64,000 nt of DNA from Blastocatellia bacterium (GTDB taxonomy: Bacteria > Acidobacteriota > Blastocatellia > Chloracidobacteriales > Chloracidobacteriaceae): contig JAIBAN010000005.1 in assembly GCA_019695185.1 (NCBI GenBank), positions 62,001 through 126,000 on the forward strand. The letters run 5' to 3'. Below the pieces are notes generated by a model. It was given only the letters and a program-made list of their open reading frames with translations, ran no database searches and was not told the origin of the DNA. Position numbers and translations under genes: made by a program. The first letter of the stretch is position 1; each line of letters opens with the position of its first letter. This document shows positions 1 through 7,625 of the stretch, one piece after another.

Positions 1-200
1 TGATGCGGCCCTTGCAGCGAAGCAATGACACAATCCTGTTTGAGCATTTTGCGGGCCTGCCACATCATCGACACCTTGTCGCCCCCATACCCATGCAGGG
101 CAATCACGAGCGGGCGGCGTTTCCCTCCGTTGGGAGGCGCATACACGTCAAAATAGCATTTGAATTCCTGGGAAATGATTCGTTCGCTGGCTTCCGACAT
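1..200 (-). CDS. Alpha/beta-hydrolase family esterase, N-terminal part (runs off the window)
   Basis: An open frame starts at the ATG at 200-198 and runs leftward out of the window, so only 66 codons are visible. The residues include PLVIALHGYGGD, the HG-x-G oxyanion-hole strand and turn of alpha/beta-hydrolase esterases, followed by a helix rich in Met and Lys. The nucleophile elbow and the His lie outside the window, so substrate class cannot be told. A Shine-Dalgarno-like AGGGGGA sits about 9 nt before the ATG. The gene lies 20 nt downstream of the alanyl-tRNA editing gene on the same strand and is probably co-transcribed with it. Confidence 0.7.
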   Translation of the reverse strand, partial: MSEASERIISQEFKCYFDVYAPPNGGKRRPLVIALHGYGGDKVSMMWQARKMLKQDCVIASLQGPH

Positions 201-220
201 ACCTGGTATCCCCCTTGTTC

Positions 221-1399
221 TCACAGATTTCCGGCTAGTTTTTCAAGTTCAACCGCAAGGTCGCAGGGAGCGGTCACTCCGCCCTGGGCAAATTCAGATT
301 TTCCCCCTCCACGGCCACCAAATGTTTTCGTGAATTCCGTCATGGTTTTTCCACAATCAAAGGGTACTCCGGGAGCCGAGGCAAACACCAACCGAGGTCC
401 GGCGGTCGTGCCCAGTAACGCAATGGTTTGCGGAGCCCCCACCAGGGCATGGGCCAGCAATTTGACCTCCTCCGGGTCGCGGTCAGAAAAGACCTCGGTG
501 ACCACCCGCAGTCCGTTTGCAGGGGCTGTTCGTTCCAGGAGTTCACGGGCTTCGGCTTTGACGGCCAGGGTTGCCAAGTCTCGTATCCGTTTAGCCAGGG
601 TTTTGTTTTCCTGCTGTAATTTGGCCACCAGTTCGGGGCCGGCTTCGCGGGCAGCCGAAAAAAGAGCTGCTGTTGTGAGGGCGGTCTGATGTGCGGTCCG
701 ATAGTCGGTCAAGGCCCGCCCGCCACACAGAAATTCGACCCGGTACAGGTTTTTCTTGAAGCGCTCCCAGCCCCGAATCACAACCAGGCCGATTTCCCCA
801 GTGGAACGGACATGGGTTCCGCCACAGGGTGAAAAATCAAAATCAGCAATCTCAATGACCCGGAGGCAGCCTTCGCGGTCAGTGGTTTTCCGAAGGGGCA
901 ACGCCGGGTTGTTGCCGTCGGTGAGGTGAATCCGCACCGGACGGTTGTCAAAAACAACCGAATTGGCGAGGTTTTCCGCTGCCTGCACCATCTCAGCCGT
1001 CAGGTTTTCAATTTCAACATCAATCGTGGAGCTTGTCTCTCCCAGGTGAAAACTCCGGGTTTCGGCTTTGAGGGTTTGCAGGAACGCCTGCGACAAAAGA
1101 TGCTGTCCCGAATGTTGCTGCATGTGGTCACGGCGGCGTCCTGGGTCAACCCGACCAAGGACACTCCCGGCCAAGGGGGCATCAACCAGGTGGACCACCT
1201 GAGTTTCGCGGTCAATGCAATCAAGCACCTGGGCTGAACCGAGAGTTCCCCGGTCAAAAGGCTGGCCCCCACCAGTTGGATAAAAGGCAGTCTGGTCCAG
1301 CACCACTTCCCACTGGTCGCCCTGCGCCTCGCAGGTTTGCACCAAGGCGGAAAATTCAAGCACATGTGAATCCCGGTAATAGAGTCGTTCAGTCTTCAT
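221..1399 (-). CDS. Alanyl-tRNA editing protein, long AlaX type with DHHA1 domain
   Basis: Predicted trans-editing hydrolase that removes Ser or Gly wrongly attached to tRNA-Ala in the cytoplasm. The 392-residue product carries the zinc-binding signature of the AlaRS/ThrRS second additional domain: H96-x3-H100 in QQHSGQHLL and C192-x3-H196 in PCGGTH. The N-terminal barrel has the typical FYPTGGGQPFDRG strand at 39-51. The C-terminal 150 residues match a DHHA1 (C-Ala) domain ending in GGRGGGKSEFAQGG, the AlaRS C-terminal signature. Presence of C-Ala places it with long AlaX proteins rather than the short form. It is transcribed divergently from the crotonase gene, with 274 nt between them, and precedes the partial hydrolase on the same strand. 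Family assignment is secure; amino-acid specificity is inferred. Confidence 0.92.
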   Translation of the reverse strand: MKTERLYYRDSHVLEFSALVQTCEAQGDQWEVVLDQTAFYPTGGGQPFDRGTLGSAQVLDCIDRETQVVHLVDAPLAGSVLGRVDPGRRRDHMQQHSGQHLLSQAFLQTLKAETRSFHLGETSSTIDVEIENLTAEMVQAAENLANSVVFDNRPVRIHLTDGNNPALPLRKTTDREGCLRVIEIADFDFSPCGGTHVRSTGEIGLVVIRGWERFKKNLYRVEFLCGGRALTDYRTAHQTALTTAALFSAAREAGPELVAKLQQENKTLAKRIRDLATLAVKAEARELLERTAPANGLRVVTEVFSDRDPEEVKLLAHALVGAPQTIALLGTTAGPRLVFASAPGVPFDCGKTMTEFTKTFGGRGGGKSEFAQGGVTAPCDLAVELEKLAGNL

Positions 1400-1673
1400 G
1401 GAAATGGATTAGGGTTGGGGTTGTTTGAGCGACGGTTGTTTGTTCGATGAAACCCAATAGTGCTTTGCTTTCGGGCGGAACGCAACCTGCCGGGACGGTT
1501 CCGTGACCTTTCCTGCTGCAGAAAGGTACGAACCGGAGGGGCTTGCCCCAGTCACTTTTTGGTTGCGGTGCAGCCTGAGAACAGAGACAATGCGCTTTCC
1601 TGAAATCCGCTTCGGCGAGCACGCCAAATCCGCACTTCTCAGCCTTTTGCTTTCCAAACCGTAAGGAGCTGCC

Positions 1674-2441
1674 ATGGCCGTTTTCACAACGAAAAACCCA
1701 CCCATCACCACTGTCGTCATCAGCCGTCCGGATGAGCGCAATGCCGTTGACAAAGCCACTGCCAACGAGCTTTCCGAGGCTTTTCGTGATTTTGAACAGG
1801 ACGAAACCGCCCTGGTGGGGGTGTTGCACGGCGACCAGGGAAATTTTTGCGCCGGAGCCGACCTCAAAGCCATTTCATCCGGCAAATTCAACCGGATTGA
1901 ACCTGACGGCGACGGGCCGATGGGGCCGACCCGGATGATTTTAAGCAAACCCACGATTGCCGCTATTTCCGGATTTGCCGTCGCAGGCGGCTTGGAACTG
2001 GCGTTGTGGTGTGACCTGCGCGTGATGGAGGAGGATGCCACCGTCGGCATTTTCTGCCGTCGTTGGGGAGTTCCTTTGATTGATGGCGGAACTGTCCGCC
2101 TTCCCCGTCTGATTGGCCTCAGCCACGCCATGGATATGATTTTGACCGGACGACCGGTGTCTGCCGAAGAAGCTTTGCGGATGGGCCTGGTCAACCGGGT
2201 GGTTCCGAAGGGTCAGTCCCGCCAGGCTGCTGAGGAACTGGCCCGGCAGATTGCCAAATTCCCGCAGGAATGTATGCGCAATGACCGCCGCTCGGCTTAT
2301 GAGCAGTTTGATTTGACTTTTGCCGAAGCCATGGCCAATGAATTCAAAATCGGGATGCAATCGCTCCGCAACAGCGCCATTCCCGGTGCCCGCCGCTTTG
2401 CCAGCGGCGAGGGCCGGGGCGGAAACTTCGAAAACCAATAG
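1674..2441 (+). CDS. Crotonase-superfamily protein (enoyl-CoA hydratase/isomerase-like)
   Basis: A 255-residue single-domain crotonase. Both oxyanion-hole segments are recognisable: GNFCAGADL at 56-64 and GFAVAGGLEL at 100-109. The first catalytic Glu of enoyl-CoA hydratase is kept (E108), but the second, normally in a QPE motif, is replaced by the sequence FCRRWGVPLIDGGT at 127-140. Classical syn-hydration is therefore doubtful, and the protein may act on an unusual acyl-CoA or catalyse another crotonase reaction. The start ATG follows AAGGAGCTGCC, a strong ribosome-binding site. It stands alone: the next gene downstream is a secreted glycanase 266 nt away, with a terminator hairpin between. 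Confidence 0.88.
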   Translation: MAVFTTKNPPITTVVISRPDERNAVDKATANELSEAFRDFEQDETALVGVLHGDQGNFCAGADLKAISSGKFNRIEPDGDGPMGPTRMILSKPTIAAISGFAVAGGLELALWCDLRVMEEDATVGIFCRRWGVPLIDGGTVRLPRLIGLSHAMDMILTGRPVSAEEALRMGLVNRVVPKGQSRQAAEELARQIAKFPQECMRNDRRSAYEQFDLTFAEAMANEFKIGMQSLRNSAIPGARRFASGEGRGGNFENQ

Positions 2442-2540
2442 GTGAGAAGCTGTCCGCCGATTTCTGTCTGAATATTACTGTGAAAACCCTGGAAAGAAAC
2501 CTGGGGGTACTTGTCTGTTTTTTTCCTGCCGTGTAAGGTA

Positions 2541-2646
2541 GTCGCACCCCACACACCGGTGGGACAATGTGCGACTTCAAAGGCTTTTATAAGAGGTACA
2601 AAAAGAGTGAAGTTAGTTCGTATCCTTCACTCTTTTTTTGTCGCAC
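2541..2646 (+). promoter_or_regulatory. Structured leader upstream of the GH44 gene
   Basis: GTCGCAC at 2541-2547 can pair with GTGCGAC at 2569-2575, with an inner stem CCCAC (2548-2552)/GTGGG (2559-2563). A second exact GTCGCAC at 2640-2646 offers an alternative partner for 2569-2575 and would then enclose the intrinsic terminator at 2601-2639. This arrangement of two competing helices around a terminator, about 60-170 nt before the GH44 start codon, resembles a cis-regulatory leader. I do not recognise it as a known riboswitch class. It could also be just the 3-prime end of the crotonase transcript. Confidence 0.4.
2601..2639 (+). terminator. Intrinsic terminator (possible attenuator before GH44)
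   Basis: The stem AAAAGAGTGAAG (2601-2612) pairs with CTTCACTCTTTT (2625-2636), and the T-tract runs to 2639. It ends the crotonase transcript or acts as an attenuator in the GH44 leader. It lies 160 nt after the crotonase stop, which is far for a simple terminator. Confidence 0.75.
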
Positions 2647-2707
2647 CGTCCCCCGTCACAATCATAAAAAATTCCCAATCAACCGACACTTCCAAGGAGG
2701 GTGTTTT

Positions 2708-4891
2708 ATGTTGCCCCTTCGCAGCCGGCGTTTGCTCGCCTTTTTCACACTTGTTTGCACGATTTCCATGATTTTGGGAACCGGCCCCGAACCGGTTCAA
2801 TCACAAGGTGGTGTCACGATTACCGTTGATGCCAGTTCAGCCCGACATTCCATCAATCCGAATATTTACGGGGTTGCCTTTGCAACCACCGCACAGCTCA
2901 ATGATTTGAACAGTCCCTTAAACCGCTGGGGGGGAAATCCGACCACCCGTTATAACTGGCAGCAGAATTGTGACAATCGCGCCTTTGACTTTTATTTTGA
3001 AAGCATCGCGTATGGCAACGCGACCCCCGGAGCCGAAGCCGACACCTTTATCAGTGACACCAAAACTGCCAACGCCCAAGCCATGATGACCATTCCGCTC
3101 TGTGACTGGATTGCCAAGGTTGGCCCCAACCGGTCAAAGCTGTGCAGCTTTTCAATTGCCAAATATGGCCAGCAGCAGGACCGGGATTTTCAGTATTTTC
3201 CCGATGCTGGAAACGGGGTGTTGACCAACGGCCAAAATGTTGTGGGCAACGACCCGAATGATGCCAATACACCCAACAGTTCAGCAATTCAGCAGGCATG
3301 GGCCCAACATCTCGTGACCCAGTGGGGCGGAGCCAATAATGGCGGGCTCAAGTATTACATCATGGACAATGAGCCAAGTATCTGGTTTTCAACCCATCGG
3401 GATGTGGCTCCGACCGGGGTGCTGATGGAGGATTACCGGAACAAATTCATTGACTACGCCACCAAAATCAAACTGGCCGACCCCAACGCCATTGTGGTGG
3501 GACCGGAGGAATGGGGCTGGAGCGCTTATATTTTAAGCGGTTATGACCAACAATACGGGGCTTTGCATGGCTACAGCAATCTGCCGGACCGGGTGGCTCA
3601 CAACAACATGGATTACATGCCCTGGTTGTTGCAACAGCTCAAACAAAACCAGACGGCCACCGGAAAACGGCTGCTGGATGTGTTCAGCCTGCATTTTTAC
3701 CCACAGGGTGGCGAATACAGCAACGATGTTTCCACCTCCATGCAAATGAAACGGAATCGCTCGACCCGTGGGCTGTGGGACCCCAATTATCTGGACGAAG
3801 CGTGGATTGGAACCCAGGTCCAACTGATTCCCCGGATGAAGGACTGGGTGAGTACCTACTATCCCGGAACTCCAACTGCAATTACGGAATATAGCTGGGG
3901 CGCGGAAAATCATATCAACGGGGCCACGGCTCAGGCGGATATTTTCGGGATTTTCGGGCGCGAAGGATTGGACATGGCCACCCGCTGGACGACTCCGGCG
4001 GCTTCGACCCCAACCTATAAGGCCATGAAAATGTATCGCAATTACGATGGAAGCAAATCCACCTTTGGCGATACCTCGGTGTCAGCTACTGCCCCCAATC
4101 CGGACCAGGTTTCAGCTTTTGCCGCACAACGCTCCAGTGACGGAGCTTTGACCGTGATGGTCATCAATAAAAATCTGTCAGGTTCGACTTCCACCACGGT
4201 TAATCTGGCGAATTTTTCTCATCAGGGTACGGCTCAAGTCTGGCAATTGACCTCAGCCAATACCATCAACCATTTGAGCAATCTGACGGTGACCGGAACC
4301 AGCTTTTCAACCACCCTCCCGGCACAAAGTGTGACCCTGTTTGTGCTGCCCCAGGCCGTTGGAACCGCTCCCACCGTTTCCCAGTTTTTACCGATTGCTT
4401 CAAGTCCTGGAAAAACCATCACCGTCAAAGGAACTGGGTTTGTGAACGGGCAAACGCAGGTATTTTTCGGCGGAACCAATTTGATTCCAGCGGGAACGGT
4501 GACCGTGGTGGACTCAACCACCCTGACTGCGGTCGTTCCTGCCACCGGCAGCGGAGCAGCCAATATCAATGGGTATTTGACCGTGAGAGTCAATGGACAA
4601 AGCGCCACCACGCAAAATCTGGCTGACAGTTCGACGGCTCCGTGTAATGCCTCAGCCACCTATTCCCAGTTTGTCCTGTGTGGCGACATCACGGGAGAGG
4701 GTTTGACGGCTCAGGCCAGCGATATTGCCCTGGCCCGTGCCTTTACCCAATTCCAGGCGGTGCCCACCATCCGGCAGCGGCTGGCGGCGGATGTGGTGCC
4801 CCTCAACGGGACCTGTCGCGGTGATGGCACCATTACCACCACGGATATTACTTTCCTGCGGGCGGTTTCCTTCGGTCAGGCCACTTTCTAA
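2708..4891 (+). CDS. Secreted GH44 endoglucanase/xyloglucanase with IPT and dockerin-like modules
   Basis: Predicted exported glycoside hydrolase of family 44, acting on beta-1,4-glucans such as cellulose or xyloglucan. An upstream in-frame extension exists, but the ATG at 2708 is preferred: AAGGAGG lies 7 nt before it and a signal peptide follows (about residues 1-32, basic then hydrophobic, ending VQSQ). The catalytic domain has the LNRWGGNPTTRYNWQ family motif, acid/base E222 in DNEPSIW and nucleophile E394 in AITEYSWG. The 172-residue spacing fits GH44. An IPT/TIG-like beta domain (about 556-640) and a dockerin-like pair of EF-hand loops (about 655-727, ending LRAVSFGQATF) follow. The last two modules recur in the M14 peptidase at 44.6-47.2 kb, pointing to a shared sorting or attachment tail. 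Monocistronic by its flanking terminators. Confidence 0.9.
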   Translation: MLPLRSRRLLAFFTLVCTISMILGTGPEPVQSQGGVTITVDASSARHSINPNIYGVAFATTAQLNDLNSPLNRWGGNPTTRYNWQQNCDNRAFDFYFESIAYGNATPGAEADTFISDTKTANAQAMMTIPLCDWIAKVGPNRSKLCSFSIAKYGQQQDRDFQYFPDAGNGVLTNGQNVVGNDPNDANTPNSSAIQQAWAQHLVTQWGGANNGGLKYYIMDNEPSIWFSTHRDVAPTGVLMEDYRNKFIDYATKIKLADPNAIVVGPEEWGWSAYILSGYDQQYGALHGYSNLPDRVAHNNMDYMPWLLQQLKQNQTATGKRLLDVFSLHFYPQGGEYSNDVSTSMQMKRNRSTRGLWDPNYLDEAWIGTQVQLIPRMKDWVSTYYPGTPTAITEYSWGAENHINGATAQADIFGIFGREGLDMATRWTTPAASTPTYKAMKMYRNYDGSKSTFGDTSVSATAPNPDQVSAFAAQRSSDGALTVMVINKNLSGSTSTTVNLANFSHQGTAQVWQLTSANTINHLSNLTVTGTSFSTTLPAQSVTLFVLPQAVGTAPTVSQFLPIASSPGKTITVKGTGFVNGQTQVFFGGTNLIPAGTVTVVDSTTLTAVVPATGSGAANINGYLTVRVNGQSATTQNLADSSTAPCNASATYSQFVLCGDITGEGLTAQASDIALARAFTQFQAVPTIRQRLAADVVPLNGTCRGDGTITTTDITFLRAVSFGQATF

Positions 4892-4910
4892 TCGGTTTCC
4901 TTCCCTTCTG

Positions 4911-4948
4911 ATTTGGAGTCCAAACTTCGGTTCGGACTCCAAATGCTC
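4911..4948 (+). terminator. Terminator of the GH44 gene
   Basis: ATTTGGAGTCC (4911-4921) and GGACTCCAAAT (4934-4944) form an 11-bp stem with a 12-nt loop, followed by GCTCTTTTCC. It lies 20 nt after the GH44 stop. The U-tract is weak. Confidence 0.65.
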
Positions 4949-5037
4949 TTTTCCCCCAAGAGCCTTTGCGTGCATAATACCCGCTCTCGTTTCCGACTCC
5001 GGTTACAATCCAACAAACTACTTGAAAAGCAACTGCC

Positions 5038-5172
5038 CAGGGTTCAGGGCCTTTTCAATTGAGAATTGTGAATTGAGAATTGAGAGTTGAAACCCAATTC
5101 GAAATCTCGATTTTTCCGGTATTCGAAAACCCTGAACCCTGAACCCTGAACCCTGAACCCTGAACCCTGAAC
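5038..5172. repeat. Compound heptamer array (CTGAACC arms around a GAATTGA array)
   Basis: A left arm CAGGGTTCAGGG (5038-5049) is followed by GAATTGA-type units (5056-5090), a unique stretch ending ATTCGAAA, and about six CTGAACC units (5130-5172). The left arm is the inverse complement of the right array. The whole order is repeated at 7483-7620, so the two loci are copies of one composite element of about 135 bp. It ends 17 nt before the thiolase start codon. Confidence 0.85.
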
Positions 5173-5189
5173 TCTAACGATGAATATTT

Positions 5190-6395
5190 ATGACCGAAGC
5201 CTACGTGTTTGATGCGGTTCGAACGCCCCGTGGCCGGGGGAAGAAAAATGGTGCGCTCTATGAAGTCAAACCGGTTGACCTGGTGGTGCGGCTCCTGGAG
5301 GCCCTGCAACAACGGAACCGCCTGGACACTTCCCAGGTGGATGACGTGGTTTTGGGTTGCGTCACACCAATTGGTGACCAGGGAGCGGATATTGCCAAGA
5401 CGGCAGTGCTCTATGCCGGTTGGGCGGAGCCTGTTGCTGGTGTCCAAATCAACCGGTTTTGCGCTTCAGGCTTGGAAGCCATCAATCTGGCGGCCATGAA
5501 GGTTGCTTCAGGTTGGGAAGACTTGGTGGTGGCCGGCGGCGTTGAATCCATGTCGCGGGTTCCGATGGGTTCCGATGGCGGACCAATGGCCCTTGACCCG
5601 GCGGTCAGCGCCAAAATCGGGTTCGTCCCGCAAGGGATTGGAGCTGATTTGATCGCCACGATTGAGGGATTTACCCGGGCAGACCTTGACACCTATGCCA
5701 TGAATTCGCATCACCGGGCGGCTCGCGCGCATCGGGAAGGGTTTTTTCACAAATCACTGATTCCGGTGACGGACCAAAACGACGTGTTGATTTTGGACCG
5801 GGACGAACTGGTGCGCGGGGATTGCACCCTCGAATCACTGGCCAAACTCAACCCTTCGTTTGAAATGATGGGGGAATTCGGATTTGATGCGGTGGCGCTG
5901 CATAAATATTACGAAGTGGAAAAAATTACGCATCTGCATACGCCGGGAAATTCTTCAGGCATTGTGGACGGGGCGGCCTTGGTGCTGATTGGCAGCAAAG
6001 CCAAAGGCGCTGAATTAGGATTGCAACTCCGTGCCCGGATTCGTTCCGTAGCGGTTACCGGAGCCGAACCCACCATCATGTTGACCGGTCCCCAACCGGC
6101 CAGCCGCAAAGCCCTCAAAAAAGCCGGAATGACGGTTCAGGACATTGACCTGTTTGAACTGAACGAAGCCTTTGCCTCGGTTGTCCTCAAATATCAGCGG
6201 GATTTGGAGATTGACCCGGAACGGCTCAATGTCAACGGCGGCGCGATTGCCATGGGCCATCCTTTGGGGGCCACCGGTGCCATGATTTTCGGAACTGTCC
6301 TGGATGAATTGGAACGGCAGAACAAACAAACGGCGCTCGTGACGCTTTGTGTCGGGGGCGGGATGGGGATTGCCACCATCATTGAGCGGGTCTGA
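5190..6395 (+). CDS. Thiolase, acetyl-CoA C-acyltransferase
   Basis: A 401-residue thiolase expected to cleave 3-ketoacyl-CoA in beta-oxidation, or condense acetyl-CoA in reverse. The catalytic set is complete: nucleophile C91 in [11 protein letters not shown]357 in GHPLGATGA and C387 in LCVGGGMG. Length and motif spacing are normal for the degradative FadA-like class. The ATG at 5190 follows the compound repeat; no strong Shine-Dalgarno is seen. Downstream on the same strand lie a Clp-fold proteinase and a FadJ-like fusion, so thiolase plus hydratase/dehydrogenase together give the last three steps of fatty-acid oxidation. The stop TGA sits in TCTGAGG, a variant of the GGACTGA units that follow it. 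Confidence 0.93.
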   Translation: MTEAYVFDAVRTPRGRGKKNGALYEVKPVDLVVRLLEALQQRNRLDTSQVDDVVLGCVTPIGDQGADIAKTAVLYAGWAEPVAGVQINRFCASGLEAINLAAMKVASGWEDLVVAGGVESMSRVPMGSDGGPMALDPAVSAKIGFVPQGIGADLIATIEGFTRADLDTYAMNSHHRAARAHREGFFHKSLIPVTDQNDVLILDRDELVRGDCTLESLAKLNPSFEMMGEFGFDAVALHKYYEVEKITHLHTPGNSSGIVDGAALVLIGSKAKGAELGLQLRARIRSVAVTGAEPTIMLTGPQPASRKALKKAGMTVQDIDLFELNEAFASVVLKYQRDLEIDPERLNVNGGAIAMGHPLGATGAMIFGTVLDELERQNKQTALVTLCVGGGMGIATIIERV

Positions 6396-6405
6396 GGTGG
6401 AACCA

Positions 6406-6427
6406 GGACTGAGGACTGAGGACTGAG
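6406..6427. repeat. GGACTGA heptamer array, one arm
   Basis: Three tandem GGACTGA units start 10 nt after the thiolase stop, in the orientation that reads TGA on the gene strand. No inverted partner arm was found before the next gene at 6471. Confidence 0.85.
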
Positions 6428-6470
6428 TTTTATTCAACATTCGCAGCGTGTCGTCACCCGTAAAGACAAA

Positions 6471-7481
6471 ATGGAACCTATGAAAAAAAATATTGAGGTC
6501 AAACGGCCTCCGCTGAAGTTTGCCGAAACACAAAAAGTCATCAAAACAATTCAGGAAAAATTGAATGCCCCGGTCCTCGCCTACTGGACCTCAGCCAACG
6601 GGTCCGTCTGCGATAACGACACGATGGCTTTACGGCAGGTTTTGGAGCAGGTCGGGCCGGGCCAACGGCTGTATTACTTTGTGAAATCCGACGGTGGCAA
6701 CGGACGGGCTTCCCTGCGGATGGTCCACCTCTTGCGGGAGTTTTTCCCGGAGGTGATTGCCCTGGTTCCTTTGAACGCACAATCCGCCGCCACGTTGCTG
6801 GTGCTGGGTGCCAACGAAATCCACATGGGAACGCTGGCCCACCTGTCGGCGGTTGATACCTCCATCACCCACGACCTGTCACCGGTGGACAAGGACAATG
6901 ACCGGGTACGGGTCGGCCAAAACGAACTCCACCGCATTATTGGCTTGTGGAATAAGGAAAATGCTGAGTACAAGAAAAATCCCTACGATGCGATTTTTCA
7001 GTACATCCATCCGCTCGTGATTGGGGCCGTGGACCGCGCCAGTTCGCTTTCGACCATGCTCTGTGAGGATATCCTTTCCTATCACATGGAAAACGAGAAA
7101 AAACGCAAAAAAATCAGCGAAATTCTCAATAACAAATATCCTTCACATGGGTACCCAATCGTTTTACGTGAAGCCATCAAAATCGGCCTTAACGCGAAAA
7201 AACTGGACAAGGAAGTTGACGACCTGTTGTTGGAACTCAACGAGTTGTATTCGGAGATGGGGCAATATTGCAAAACCGACTACGATGAGATGAATTACCA
7301 CGACAACGAAATTCTGAACATTCACGAAGTCAACGGAATGCAAATCTTTTTTCAGGTGGACAAAGACTGGCATTTCCGCCAATCAGACCGAACGTGGCTG
7401 TATACCAACGAGAAAAGCTCGTGGAAAAAATGCACCATGGTCAACGGTGAACTGACCGAAGAACGCTTTCATATTCGGTAA
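6471..7481 (+). CDS. SDH-family Clp-fold serine proteinase
   Basis: A 336-residue protein resembling the serine dehydrogenase proteinase family, which shares the crotonase/ClpP fold with signal peptide peptidase SppA. Residues 34-50 (PVLAYWTSANGSVCDND), the SDGGNGRA turn at 73-80 and the probable nucleophile S105 in LNAQSAATLLVLGA match that family. No signal peptide or clear membrane segment is seen, so it is probably cytoplasmic or peripheral. The C-terminal third (from about 200) is Lys- and Glu-rich with no recognised domain. Start may be ATG 6471 or ATG 6480. It lies between thiolase and FadJ-like genes on the same strand; a link to lipid metabolism is only contextual. Confidence 0.75.
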   Translation: MEPMKKNIEVKRPPLKFAETQKVIKTIQEKLNAPVLAYWTSANGSVCDNDTMALRQVLEQVGPGQRLYYFVKSDGGNGRASLRMVHLLREFFPEVIALVPLNAQSAATLLVLGANEIHMGTLAHLSAVDTSITHDLSPVDKDNDRVRVGQNELHRIIGLWNKENAEYKKNPYDAIFQYIHPLVIGAVDRASSLSTMLCEDILSYHMENEKKRKKISEILNNKYPSHGYPIVLREAIKIGLNAKKLDKEVDDLLLELNELYSEMGQYCKTDYDEMNYHDNEILNIHEVNGMQIFFQVDKDWHFRQSDRTWLYTNEKSSWKKCTMVNGELTEERFHIR

Positions 7482-7482
7482 T

Positions 7483-7620
7483 CAGGGTTCAGGGGCTTTC
7501 CAATTGAGCATTGAGAATTGAGAATGAAAACCCAAGCCAAGACCCTTAATTTTTGTTATTCGAAACCCCTGAACCCCAGACCCTGAATCCTGAACCCTGA
7601 ACCCCAGACCCTGAACCCTG
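7483..7620. repeat. Compound heptamer array, second copy
   Basis: CAGGGTTCAGGGG (7483-7495), then GAATTGA-like units (7501-7525), then a spacer ending TTATTCGAAA, then degenerate CTGAACC units (7566-7620) that include a longer-period variant CCCTGAACCCCAGA. Order and flanks match the locus at 5038-5172. It begins 1 nt after the proteinase stop and ends 5 nt before the FadJ-like start. Confidence 0.85.
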
Positions 7621-7625
7621 TTTTT

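Noticed and set aside
3-689. Long plus-strand open frame at the left edge
   Set aside because: It is antisense to the alanyl-tRNA editing gene and the partial hydrolase, both of which show clear family motifs. Its product is Ser/Arg/Pro-rich without any domain.
1409-2194. 261-codon minus-strand frame opposite the first crotonase gene
   Set aside because: The crotonase on the plus strand has full family motifs and a strong ribosome-binding site. The opposing product has no recognisable motif and an Arg/Ser-rich composition.
5130-5172. Telomere-like or replication-origin iterons
   Set aside because: CTGAACC units resemble iterons in spacing, but no initiator gene, A+T-rich region or DnaA boxes accompany them, and the same units occur at a second ordinary intergenic site.
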